Shown here piece after piece: positions 8,322 to 16,023 of a stretch of DNA of 24,321 bases. Made by a program: the position numbers and the translations under genes. The stretch's first letter is position 1. Each line of letters opens with the position of its first letter. The notes beneath the pieces are model-generated. The model worked only from the letters and a program-made list of their open reading frames with translations, was not told the origin of the DNA and made no database searches. Source of the stretch: a virus. The stretch lies in IMG/VR virus record IMGVR_UViG_3300031886_000041, positions 1-24,321 of that record. One strand, written 5' to 3'.

Positions 8322-9410
8322 TTAAATAATGTTTGCTAATTTCTTCATACGAGCTTTAAAGTCTGTTTGCTCGCCGATGATAGGTCGTTTAGAAGTGGTT
8401 GATTTAATAGGCTTAGAAGCAGCAGATTTACGTCTAGCAGATTCATTCATCGATTTACGTTTCATTGACTCAGCGAATGTAGTATAAACAAGTTTAACTT
8501 CACGTACGTTAGTAGTGCGATCAAACTGTTCAATTACTTTCATTTTTTGAGCTTCAGTTACGTTACGACTTCTGAATAGCTTATTCGTATAAAGTAGCTT
8601 TGCATTCAAAAGATTTACCTCTGAAAGTTTATCTTTCAGATACATCACAGTTTGCTTGTACTCTTCGAGTTCAGCAGCTGGATCTTCAGGTTCATCTTCT
8701 TCAGCAACAGGCTCTTCATCTTCGTCTTCCATACCTTCTTCTTCGGAAAGTGCTTTGATGATTTCATCCAAGTCAAGATCCTCGTCTTCATCAGCATATT
8801 CTGCTGCTGGAGCTTCCGGAGCTTCTGGAACTTCTTCATCTTCTGCTGGCATTTCTGGTTCCGGAATTTCTTCCTCGCCTTCTTCATCTTCCATGCCCAT
8901 TTCCTGTTCGAGTTGTCTGAGGACTTCTTCTAGATCTGGATCTTCATCCTCATCATCCATTGCGGGTTCATCTTGTTCACCCATTGGTTGATCAGGAGCT
9001 TTTTCAGCATCTTCGTCTTCCATGCCCATTTCTTGATTTTCGCCCATGGCTTGATCAACTTTTTCGGCATCTTCATCTTCCATACCAGCTTCAGCTGGAG
9101 CGCCTTCTTCTTCAGGACCTTGAGCATCTGCTTCAGAAGCAGCGGCTTCAGGTTCTTTATTGTCAGCGGCACCTATTTCAGAAGAATCCATTTCCTCTTC
9201 TATCTCATCACCTTCTTCTTCATCCTGTTCTTCAACAGAACTATCACCGTCTTCCTCATCGTCGCCTTCCATTTCAGCTTGAAGCTTTTTAGAAAGCATT
9301 GATTTCAGATGTGGAGTAAAGGCCTCTTCGAGAGCTAATTTAGCATTCGCTAGCGCGGTTTCGCGTACTGCTTTTGCGTCAGCGATTGCTTCCTGGATTA
9401 ATTTATCCAT
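8322..9410 (-). CDS. 22: Prohead core scaffold protein, gp22-like
   Basis: A 362-residue protein directly before the capsid gene. Residues 1-48 are helical and mixed charge (MDKLIQEAIADAKAVRETAL). Residues about 49-245 are extremely acidic and low-complexity, with three near copies of GMEDEDAEK/GMEDEEGEE. Residues about 250-362 are helical and increasingly basic (KDKLSEVNLLNAKLLYTNKL, then a Lys/Arg-rich tail ending ARMKKLANII). An acidic, helical protein between protease and capsid is the T4 gp22 arrangement, where it forms the internal core and is then degraded by gp21. T4 gp22 is 269 residues. The acidic core gives long meaningless Ser- and Lys-rich frames on the other strand and in other frames. 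AAGGAG (9418-9423) precedes the ATG by 7 bases. Confidence 0.85.
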   Translation of the reverse strand: MDKLIQEAIADAKAVRETALANAKLALEEAFTPHLKSMLSKKLQAEMEGDDEEDGDSSVEEQDEEEGDEIEEEMDSSEIGAADNKEPEAAASEADAQGPEEEGAPAEAGMEDEDAEKVDQAMGENQEMGMEDEDAEKAPDQPMGEQDEPAMDDEDEDPDLEEVLRQLEQEMGMEDEEGEEEIPEPEMPAEDEEVPEAPEAPAAEYADEDEDLDLDEIIKALSEEEGMEDEDEEPVAEEDEPEDPAAELEEYKQTVMYLKDKLSEVNLLNAKLLYTNKLFRSRNVTEAQKMKVIEQFDRTTNVREVKLVYTTFAESMKRKSMNESARRKSAASKPIKSTTSKRPIIGEQTDFKARMKKLANII

Positions 9411-9432
9411 ATTAATTCTCCTTATAAGAGAT

Positions 9433-9501
9433 TTTACATTGTAAAGTTATTGGGAACTTTAATCGGTTGATTAATTTCGAAACACTCAACGAATGTGAGT
9501 G
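9433..9501 (-). promoter_or_regulatory. Hairpin-rich leader before the scaffold gene
   Basis: The 125-base gap 9411-9535 holds four short perfect inverted repeats: 9483-9501 (CACTCA/TGAGTG, 7-base loop), 9459-9474 (TTAATC/GATTAA, 4-base loop), 9442-9461 (TAAAGTT/AACTTTA, 6-base loop) and 9433-9445 (TTTAC/GTAAA, 3-base loop). The second and third overlap, as do the third and fourth, so they cannot all form together. An AT-rich box (9514-9523) lies upstream and the scaffold ribosome site (9418-9423) downstream. It may be a regulatory leader for scaffold and capsid, an RNA-processing site or a weak terminator after bS21. AT-rich DNA makes some short repeats by chance. Confidence 0.45.
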
Positions 9502-9513
9502 CATTATTATTTT

Positions 9514-9523
9514 TAATAAATAT
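9514..9523 (-). promoter_or_regulatory. AT-rich box, candidate promoter for scaffold and capsid
   Basis: The coding strand reads ATATTTATTA shortly after the bS21 stop and about 100 bases before the scaffold ATG. It matches the boxes at 6596-6605 and 12100-12109 exactly over ten bases. If it is a promoter, the transcript would start just before the hairpin-rich leader, giving a structured 5' untranslated region. Confidence 0.4.
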
Positions 9524-9535
9524 ACTTAATATATT

Positions 9536-9733
9536 CTAAAGTGCGGCTTTTTTTGATTTAATCCTGGCGCGCACCAGACCACGAGCTTTTCGCTCTCTTT
9601 TTATAGCTGAGGGTTTTTCATAAAACTGACGCTGCTGTACTTCATGTAGTATACCAGCATCTTTTACTTTTTTCTTAAATTTTTTGAGAGCTAATTCAAA
9701 CTTATTATTTATAACCTTAACGTATATTGCCAT
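9536..9733 (-). CDS. rpsU: Phage-encoded ribosomal protein bS21
   Basis: A 65-residue basic protein with the bS21 pattern: MAIYVKVINNKFELALKKFK at the start, AGILHEVQQRQFYEKPSAIK in the centre (E. coli bS21 has [20 protein letters not shown]), and a Lys/Arg-rich C-terminus. bS21 sits on the small ribosomal subunit near the anti-Shine-Dalgarno region and influences initiation; it is one of the ribosomal proteins known to be carried by marine phages. The gene follows the 168-residue gene with no gap, its ribosome site (AGAGGA) lying inside that gene's end, so it is likely co-translated with head genes. The phage protein may swap into host ribosomes and favour phage messages, but that is inference. 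Identification is strong. Confidence 0.93.
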   Translation of the reverse strand: MAIYVKVINNKFELALKKFKKKVKDAGILHEVQQRQFYEKPSAIKRERKARGLVRARIKSKKAAL

Positions 9734-10240
9734 CTAGTCCTCTTCGTTCAATTCTCTTATTTCAAAATACCGATTTAAGATTCCACCCATATCTTCGTAC
9801 AAAGCGGCCATTCTATCTTGAAGTGATTGAGCTTCATTTGCAATTTTCTGAAATCCGCCGGCCTGTTTTTTAAGATCATTCATATTACGTTGAACAGTTA
9901 CCTTATCAAACCAATCAGCTGTTTCATCTACAACATGTTTTTGTGCTGACTTAGAAATTTCAACAAACATGTTTGCAACTTCTGCTAAATTATGTTTTTT
10001 GTAAATAGATGGACCATAGCTTCCAAAATTATGAACCTTTTCAATTAAGTCTTCTCTAGTCATTAATCTTTCATCTTCTTCTTTTGCTACTAAATTTTTA
10101 GCAATAGATAATAGCTGTGTACTATTCATTTTTTTACCAACTTTAGATTCAAAATTATGAATTGGTTTAAGTGTTACTAATCCACCTATTGTTTCGTCTA
10201 ATAATTCTTTTAGTTTCATAGATTTTTCTTTTTTGGCCAT
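9734..10240 (-). CDS. Conserved-looking helical head-module protein, unknown
   Basis: A 168-residue protein, rich in charged residues and predicted helical, of no family I can name. It starts MAKKEKSMKLKELLDETIGG, has a central segment (FGSYGPSIYKKHNLAEVANM) and ends in a helical stretch (KKQAGGFQKIANEAQSLQDR) plus an acidic tail. The start has AGGA about 8 bases upstream, inside the end of the protease gene, and its stop is directly followed by the bS21 start. Placement between protease and scaffold genes suggests a prohead core or head-assembly accessory protein (the place of small core proteins such as gp67/gp68 in T4), but no sequence likeness to those is visible to me. Confidence 0.7.
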   Translation of the reverse strand: MAKKEKSMKLKELLDETIGGLVTLKPIHNFESKVGKKMNSTQLLSIAKNLVAKEEDERLMTREDLIEKVHNFGSYGPSIYKKHNLAEVANMFVEISKSAQKHVVDETADWFDKVTVQRNMNDLKKQAGGFQKIANEAQSLQDRMAALYEDMGGILNRYFEIRELNEED

Positions 10241-10241
10241 C

Positions 10242-10847
10242 TTATTTTCCTGTTAAAATGTTTTGTATGTCGTATTCGACCATTGCCCATTTGCTAGAAC
10301 TAGAAGAAATTTTCCTATTTGATTTTCCTTCTGATATTGGACTGAGAAATGCGCCGTGTGTAGACGGATTAGATACGAAGTCAAACGCAATTAATTCAAA
10401 ATCCCCTTGAACTTCATCACCCTTTGATTCTTGTTTAATAGATCCCAAACCTCTTGAGCTAATACCTAATTTTATACCGCTTTTAAATAGTTCCTTTAAT
10501 ATATTACCAGCAGGAGTACTCAATACTTCAACAGTACCAACTAAGTCATTTCCGCCCCAATGCATTTCTAATATATTGTGAGATACATTTTGAAGATTGA
10601 CAACTGAACTATCCGGATGATCTAATTCACCCATAGCTCTACGCTGTTTGATAAATTCACTGGTATATTTTTTTGCTTCTCTAACTAAAATATCCTTTGG
10701 ATAAACTCTACCATTTTGATTCTGAGACTCAGCTCTTTGTAAAACTCCCTTTACAATTAATCTACCATTATTGCTTGAAATGGATTCATTTATTTGTTCT
10801 GGAGTTACTTCAAATGGGATTATATCTACTAATAATGCTTTATTCAT
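10242..10847 (-). CDS. 21: Prohead maturation protease, gp21-like
   Basis: A 201-residue serine protease of the T4 gp21 type, which digests the scaffold core and trims the capsid protein during head maturation. Visible elements are GVLQRAESQNQNGRVYPKD (34-52), the catalytic histidine region GELDHPDSS (His77), and the serine region LGISSRGLGS (Ser130/Ser131). FDFVSNPSTHGAF (155-167) follows, as in related proteases. T4 gp21 is 212 residues, so length fits. The C-terminal Ser-rich stretch (ISSSSSKW) may be an autoprocessed tail. Its ATG overlaps the upstream stop by one base (TAATG). Neighbouring scaffold and capsid genes are its expected substrates. Confidence 0.9.
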   Translation of the reverse strand: MNKALLVDIIPFEVTPEQINESISSNNGRLIVKGVLQRAESQNQNGRVYPKDILVREAKKYTSEFIKQRRAMGELDHPDSSVVNLQNVSHNILEMHWGGNDLVGTVEVLSTPAGNILKELFKSGIKLGISSRGLGSIKQESKGDEVQGDFELIAFDFVSNPSTHGAFLSPISEGKSNRKISSSSSKWAMVEYDIQNILTGK

Positions 10848-11245
10848 TATACTAGTTCCTTAACTTTTGTTGAGAGTCTAAGTAATCGTTCTGATATTCT
10901 GTTTAAGGCCGTCTTTGTTCGTTTCATATAGTCAGCAGATTCAAATTTCATTTCATTTTTCAATTTAATATTGTATTTTACGGCTCTTTCTATCATGTAA
11001 ATACTGTCTCTAATATTCGACATAGACTTAGCTAATTTTTGTTTAGTCGTATAATTTTCATCGTTACGATAGTGCCAATAATTTTCCTTTACTACTTCCA
11101 TACCATCAGAAAGTTTTAAATCGTCTTCATCTTTATCACCAAACGCATTAGGTGTTTGGTATCCAGGAATATTACCAGTTACGCTAGCTTCTTCTAGCTC
11201 TTTCTTAATAAGTTCTCTAATATATTCTCTAAGATCTGACTGCAT
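10847..11245 (-). CDS. Helical head-module protein, unknown
   Basis: A 132-residue protein starting MQSDLREYIRELIKKELEEA. A second in-frame ATG lies three codons upstream (11254), but AGAGG (11255-11259) touches that one and sits 9 bases before the ATG at 11245, so the latter is preferred. The start lies inside the end of the upstream gene (overlap of 17 bases). An N-terminal amphipathic helix is followed by a Gly/Pro/Asn-rich linker (TGNIPGYQTPNAFG, about residues 23-36) and a C-terminal helical region with Arg and Lys. I do not recognise it. Position between portal and protease suggests head assembly. The linker has a conserved look that should find relatives in other marine T4-like phages. 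Confidence 0.7.
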   Translation of the reverse strand: MQSDLREYIRELIKKELEEASVTGNIPGYQTPNAFGDKDEDDLKLSDGMEVVKENYWHYRNDENYTTKQKLAKSMSNIRDSIYMIERAVKYNIKLKNEMKFESADYMKRTKTALNRISERLLRLSTKVKELV

Positions 11246-12071
11246 GCTTAACATCCTCTAAGAGCTGATAGAATCTCATTAATTTTAATACATTGTCAGT
11301 AATTTTCCCCTTAGACGTGTCAACTTCTTCAATCAATTTAATACATTCTCTAATCTTTATCTTGACTACTTTATTGCCTATTTTTGGAAATACCTTTTTT
11401 AAACTATGAGATATTAATTTGAACTTAGATTCCATAAACTCATTCAATCCATTAGTATTTGATATATTGTTTATGAATTCCTTTAAAACATTCTTTTGTT
11501 CAGGTAACAAGCTCTTATATTTGTTATTGAACTTTTCAACTAAGATTTTATAAGCTAAGGAACGCAAATCTTTGTTTTCCTTTCTCATTTTATCCAATAA
11601 CTGTGCTTCTTTTTTCTCAACCTTTCTAGTAATATGTTCTACAATCGTAAAATGATTTTTAGAATTAACTGCGGGGTTAGAATAATCCTCATGCAAAACA
11701 TTATTAATAGCGGCTAAGAGTCTATAATTCGAAACGTGAGACTTAAAAAAATCGTTTATATCAAAATTTTCTTTTATTTGTTTAATAAGTTCGTATTTCT
11801 CTCTTTGGAGTTTTTTACGATCAATTACTTTATTATAAGCTTTAATTGTAGTTTCAACTAAATGATGTGCTCGATCCTTATCGGCATATTTTGCTTCTAT
11901 TATAACATTAAAAAGCTGATTTTCCTTGAAAAGCTGTGATTTTTTATTAAAATTCTTTTTTAAAATGTTAATCGCAGAAGACTTGCTTTCTTTATTAAGA
12001 ATATCCGCCGTTATTTGTCGGGTAATAAGCTCGAATAAGAGCCCCGTATTTCTGTACTTCGAATGTTTCAA
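11229..12071 (-). CDS. Helical Lys-rich protein after the portal, unknown (TTG start)
   Basis: A 280-residue, almost entirely helical and Lys-rich protein starting (M)KHSKYRNTGLLFELITRQI. The start codon is TTG, supported by AAGGGG (12078-12083) 6 bases upstream; no ATG lies close by in frame. The N-terminal KYRNTGLLFEL stretch looks like a conserved signature, and the rest has long runs of charged heptads, but I cannot name a family. It sits between portal and protease genes and begins a group preceded by an AT-rich box at 12100-12109. A core, chaperone or portal-associated role in head assembly is plausible but unproven. Confidence 0.75.
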   Translation of the reverse strand: MKHSKYRNTGLLFELITRQITADILNKESKSSAINILKKNFNKKSQLFKENQLFNVIIEAKYADKDRAHHLVETTIKAYNKVIDRKKLQREKYELIKQIKENFDINDFFKSHVSNYRLLAAINNVLHEDYSNPAVNSKNHFTIVEHITRKVEKKEAQLLDKMRKENKDLRSLAYKILVEKFNNKYKSLLPEQKNVLKEFINNISNTNGLNEFMESKFKLISHSLKKVFPKIGNKVVKIKIRECIKLIEEVDTSKGKITDNVLKLMRFYQLLEDVKHAVRS

Positions 12072-12099
12072 ATTTAACCCCTTAGCTAAGTTTATTCGT

Positions 12100-12109
12100 T
12101 AATAAATAT
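12100..12109 (-). promoter_or_regulatory. AT-rich box, candidate promoter
   Basis: The coding strand reads ATATTTATTA in the 53-base gap after the portal gene, ending 28 bases before the TTG start of the next gene. This is the same sequence and nearly the same distance as at the gp13-like gene. The gap shows no clear terminator. Confidence 0.4.
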
Positions 12110-12124
12110 TATGCTAGAAGAAAA

Positions 12125-13918
12125 TTAAAGCTTTTCTTTTGAACCGTTTAATTCAGATTCAATATCTTCGACTTCGTTAATCATTTGTTTTTCTTTTTCA
12201 CCATAATGCTTTTTCAATGCATTGTAATGCGAAAGAGCCAACGGACTTTTCCTATATGTGTGTTTCGTAGATCTATCTGCATCTAGTGCATGCGTATAAT
12301 CATATTTTCCTAAAGCATCTCGGACACCTAATGTTTCTCTATCTTCTGTTTCTCTATCCGTTTTTTCATCATCTTCATCTTCATCATCTTCGTGATCAGG
12401 TTTATGAGAATCCTGTTTCAATTGTCCTTCCTGTGCAGGTTGGGCCGGATCTGATCCTTCATTTTCTATACTATTTAGTCTATATGCATCTTTTTTATCA
12501 TCAACAACTTGTTTGCCAATAGTTTCCACATCTTCATCAGTAAAATTAAAAACGTTATCATATATCCACTGTTTAGATACTAAAGCTTCAGCTTTCATAT
12601 CTCTTGCAATTGAATTTTTCTTTTCCCAAAGATCTAACCTTTCTTGTTCGTATATGGTAGAAGGATTAGTAAGTTCTAAATCAAAATCTACTAATGCAGC
12701 GTCTGTATATCCTTGAGAATACAAATGAGCAACCGCTATTTTAGTAAGTTCACTTACAACAATTCTTTGAATTCTTTCAATTGTTCTTGCAAATCTAACA
12801 TCTTCTGCAGCTAATGTAGCCTTAGATCCAACTTGTTCTTCATACCCTAAGAATGCTTTTGGAATTTTAAGAGAAGCCAATAATTTATTTCTCAAATATT
12901 CAATATCTTCTACTGCTTCGTACGTTAATCCTGGAAGAGATTCTATACCGGTGCCACTATCACCACCACGAACTGGTAAATAAAAATCTTCAGTAAGGTT
13001 TTGCATATTATATTTTAAATTGTATTCACCTGTATTCTCATCAACAACTGGCGCTTTTTTCATCTTATCGATGATTCTTTTCATATAATTATCAACTTCA
13101 CCTGGAGGTAAATTACCAATATCAACCTTAAACACTCTCTTTTCCGGTGCTCTCATAATTCTATGAATCAACATAGCATCTTCCATAAGTTGTAATTGTT
13201 TCCAAACTCGTCTGCCACCCTCAATCATACTTTTTCCGTATGGAATGTAATTGGAGTCCGATAGTAACCTAAAGTGTGCCATTTCAAAATTCTCTATTTC
13301 GTTTCTACTCGGATTACCGGCTACGTTTCTAGGATCTGTAGCGTCCAATACAAATTTTACATCATTAGGACTTTCAGGATCCCATCCCTCAATTCTTGAT
13401 ACGTCGTATGGAGAAAGTGGCATTACATTAATAACACCATATCCTTCTGCTACTTCCATGTGCAAGAAGAAATCACCGTACTTAACCATATTTCTAACCC
13501 ATGGCCATAGATTAAATTCTATGTTTAAAATATCGTAAAATAAATTGTGTAATATTTCTGCAATTTGAGTATTATTTGATTTTATTTCCAATACGTTTCC
13601 GTATTCAGATTTCATTGTCGACTCATCTGCATATACATCCATTGCTGAAGATATAATTGCATCATCATCCATCGCTTCATAATCCCGAAACAGTGCAACT
13701 CTCTGAGCTTTAGCCAATTCTCCAGAATAACCCATATATCCACCATAACCAGATTGAGTAGTGTATAGTTTAGTATACCGATCCATTAGGGTTTTTGATC
13801 CTGCCTGAATATTATCAGTATCAACAATTTTTAACTTTCTACCTCCAACGTTTCTTACTATAACGTTAGATGAAAATAGTCTTCTTATTCGATCGTAAAA
13901 TGTATCATTTTTTGCCAT
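12125..13918 (-). CDS. 20: Portal vertex protein, gp20-like
   Basis: A 597-residue protein forming the dodecameric DNA gate of the head. Recognisable portal stretches are MVKYGDFFLHMEV (144-156), MAHFRLLSDSNYIPYGKSMI (213-232), LIHRIMRAPEKRVFKVDIGN (250-269), DIEYLRNKLLASLKIPKAFLG (338-358) and VRFARTIERIQ (374-384). These match T4 gp20 in order; T4 gp20 is 524 residues. The extra length is a C-terminal acidic, Asp/Glu-rich and disordered tail (about 485-597). It starts two bases after the terminase stop without a good ribosome site, so translation is probably coupled to the terminase gene. It is the docking site for the terminase during DNA packaging. Confidence 0.95.
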   Translation of the reverse strand: MAKNDTFYDRIRRLFSSNVIVRNVGGRKLKIVDTDNIQAGSKTLMDRYTKLYTTQSGYGGYMGYSGELAKAQRVALFRDYEAMDDDAIISSAMDVYADESTMKSEYGNVLEIKSNNTQIAEILHNLFYDILNIEFNLWPWVRNMVKYGDFFLHMEVAEGYGVINVMPLSPYDVSRIEGWDPESPNDVKFVLDATDPRNVAGNPSRNEIENFEMAHFRLLSDSNYIPYGKSMIEGGRRVWKQLQLMEDAMLIHRIMRAPEKRVFKVDIGNLPPGEVDNYMKRIIDKMKKAPVVDENTGEYNLKYNMQNLTEDFYLPVRGGDSGTGIESLPGLTYEAVEDIEYLRNKLLASLKIPKAFLGYEEQVGSKATLAAEDVRFARTIERIQRIVVSELTKIAVAHLYSQGYTDAALVDFDLELTNPSTIYEQERLDLWEKKNSIARDMKAEALVSKQWIYDNVFNFTDEDVETIGKQVVDDKKDAYRLNSIENEGSDPAQPAQEGQLKQDSHKPDHEDDEDEDDEKTDRETEDRETLGVRDALGKYDYTHALDADRSTKHTYRKSPLALSHYNALKKHYGEKEKQMINEVEDIESELNGSKEKL

Positions 13919-13919
13919 A

Positions 13920-15488
13920 TTATATTAACCAAGTTAGTGATTCTTTGTGGTCTCCTACAGGTTGTTTCCAACCGTAATCGTTTTCATCTTCAACAGTATA
14001 AATTCCAGAGCTAGAATCCATTTTGTCCATGGCGTCTCTAGTAACTCTCAAATTTTCTTCATGAAGTCTTAATGCCGTTTCTCTGATCCATAGTCCAATT
14101 GCCATGCTCATGACCAGATCGTCATTGTATCCTTTTAAAGCTTCTGCCTTACCATTATTAAATATAAATACAAATAATTCATCTACAAGTCTAATAGAAT
14201 TAATTTTAACTGATCTATCTCTAAGAAACTTAGATAAGTTTTCTATCATTAATGGTCTACTCTTCATAGAAGTTGTAAAACCTGGAACCATCATTCTATT
14301 TTCACCACGGTATTTGTTTGTATATTGTGTCTTTGAATCGACATACTTTAAATCTTTTTTCATCCAAAATAAATTTTTGTATTCTCTATCAATTAATGTT
14401 TGTAATACTGCCCATCCAACATTGTTATTCTCAACAACTAATAGTGCATCATTATATTCTGTTGCTACTGACATTAAAATAGTAGAATATCTTGTTGTAT
14501 CTTCTTTAGATCTGTATTCTGCAACCTGTTCCATAGTTTCCAAATCCAATACATGAAAAGCAGAATAATCAACTCCATCTCCGCGAGCAACGTCAGCTGA
14601 TATTAAATATTTTTTGCTAGCTTCTGGATTTTTCCATACCCAAAAATCATCACTATATCTTTTTTCCATAGGTTCACAAACTGTTTTATCCTGAATTTCC
14701 TTTATTAATGTACCTGGAATTACAGATTGTCCAGAACTTATAAAATCACAATCACACTCTTGAGCTGCCATATCTGGACCTAACAATTTATCTTGATCAT
14801 TTCGCCACTCTTGTCCACGATTTGGATGAACTGTCCAGTGTAACTTAATAAAATTGAAATTATTAATTCCTTCTTCTGCATCTGTCCATGTTTTATGAAA
14901 CCAGTTTCCCATACCATTTGGAGTAGACAGTGCAATACACTTACCGCCAGTTGCCAGCGTCTGTTGTGATGCGGTCCATATTTCATCTATATTTTTAATA
15001 AATGCTGCCTCATCAATTATCAAAAGTGACAGTGCTTCAGATCTACTAGCTTCTCCTGTTGAAGAAACTGCCTTTATTTGGGAACCATTATTATATCTTA
15101 ATGATAATTTATTATCTTCAATACATCCTTGTTTCAACCATGTTGGTAATTCTTTATGCATAACCCTAACTTTAGTAACAAGATTTTTTGCTACATCTTG
15201 TTTGGTAGCAATTACAAGTATGTTTTTATCGGCATGAAAATTCATTAACCATAAAGAATATCCTGCGGATAAGGTAGAAAGACCCAATTGTCTAGCCTTT
15301 AATATCACATTATAATCGTTGTTTTTAAAGTCACCAAGAGTTCGTTCTTGAAATGAATATAAATCAAACTTTATTTTTCCCTTTACTGGATGCTGAATTG
15401 TGCAGTATTCCTTCATAAAGTATGCCGGATCTAAAGCGCACTTAATATATTCTTCTTTAATCTTTTGTTTTATTTGTTTATTAGACAT
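13920..15488 (-). CDS. 17: Large terminase subunit, gp17-like
   Basis: A 522-residue packaging motor and headful nuclease. The ATPase domain shows Walker A KARQLGLST (64-72), Walker B LLIIDE with catalytic Glu (155-160) and the coupling motif LSTPNG (187-192). The RNase H-like nuclease domain shows SADVARG (Asp299), VVENNNVG (Glu353) and YNDDLVMSMAIG (Asp456/457), the expected acidic triad. T4 gp17 is 610 residues, so this form is compact, mostly because the N-terminus is short. Its ATG overlaps the upstream zinc-ribbon gene by 8 bases (ATGTCTAA). The portal gene, its docking partner, follows directly. All catalytic residues I looked for are present. Confidence 0.96.
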   Translation of the reverse strand: MSNKQIKQKIKEEYIKCALDPAYFMKEYCTIQHPVKGKIKFDLYSFQERTLGDFKNNDYNVILKARQLGLSTLSAGYSLWLMNFHADKNILVIATKQDVAKNLVTKVRVMHKELPTWLKQGCIEDNKLSLRYNNGSQIKAVSSTGEASRSEALSLLIIDEAAFIKNIDEIWTASQQTLATGGKCIALSTPNGMGNWFHKTWTDAEEGINNFNFIKLHWTVHPNRGQEWRNDQDKLLGPDMAAQECDCDFISSGQSVIPGTLIKEIQDKTVCEPMEKRYSDDFWVWKNPEASKKYLISADVARGDGVDYSAFHVLDLETMEQVAEYRSKEDTTRYSTILMSVATEYNDALLVVENNNVGWAVLQTLIDREYKNLFWMKKDLKYVDSKTQYTNKYRGENRMMVPGFTTSMKSRPLMIENLSKFLRDRSVKINSIRLVDELFVFIFNNGKAEALKGYNDDLVMSMAIGLWIRETALRLHEENLRVTRDAMDKMDSSSGIYTVEDENDYGWKQPVGDHKESLTWLI

Positions 15489-16020
15489 TTAATTCAATTT
15501 CTAATTCTTCTAAAATTTTATCTACATTTGATAACGTATTATCTAAATTTTCTAAAGCATCTCTTGCTTCTTCTTTCATTTGTTCTGGTACTTTATGTTT
15601 GTCAATATGAACAAAACCACTATCAACATTTACAGGTTCAACTATTTCTAAATCTCCATTATCTAACCAATTCTTAATAGAATCAACCTGATCTAATATT
15701 GCAGATCTACGATTTTGATAATACTTTTTCTTTTCCCATAATTCATATTTTCCAGTTGTTCTAAGTTCATGCTCAAGTTGTTGTTGACAATCAAAACAGT
15801 GTCCGAACAATTTCCACATTTTATCGTCTAAGCTGCTTTTCATTACCTTTTTACACTCTGAACAAAACCAAGGCATACGAACTTCTGACATTATCTTAGT
15901 AAGCTCGGACTCGATATTACCCTTAGGTTTTTTTGTTTCATTATTCATGCTAACAAAAATCTTTTTTTCTGGTTCTTTACCAGTTAACAAATCTCTTAAA
16001 TATCTATCTTCTTGATTCAT
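15481..16020 (-). CDS. Zinc-ribbon protein immediately upstream of the terminase
   Basis: A 179-residue protein with four cysteines arranged as two pairs: FCSEC (Cys53, Cys56) and HCFDC (Cys75, Cys78), a typical zinc-ribbon spacing. The N-terminus is charged and probably disordered; the C-terminal half is helical (KKKYYQNRRSAILDQVDSIK and an acidic helix ending EELEIELNV). It lacks any likeness I can see to T4 small terminase gp16, although it occupies the place of gp16 directly before gp17. The 8-base overlap with the terminase ATG points to co-expression. It could bind DNA or assist packaging, but that is inference; a hypothetical zinc-binding protein is the safe name. Confidence 0.75.
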   Translation of the reverse strand: MNQEDRYLRDLLTGKEPEKKIFVSMNNETKKPKGNIESELTKIMSEVRMPWFCSECKKVMKSSLDDKMWKLFGHCFDCQQQLEHELRTTGKYELWEKKKYYQNRRSAILDQVDSIKNWLDNGDLEIVEPVNVDSGFVHIDKHKVPEQMKEEARDALENLDNTLSNVDKILEELEIELNV

Positions 16021-16023
16021 AAC

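Noticed and set aside
8652-9302. Several open frames on both strands with Ser-, Phe- or Lys-rich sequence
   Set aside because: They are shadows of the Glu/Asp-rich scaffold gene; the repeated GAA/GAT codons create stop-poor antisense and shifted frames.
14104-14556. 150-residue plus-strand open frame
   Set aside because: It lies wholly opposite the nuclease domain of the terminase gene, whose acidic active-site residues are intact, and has no recognisable domain.
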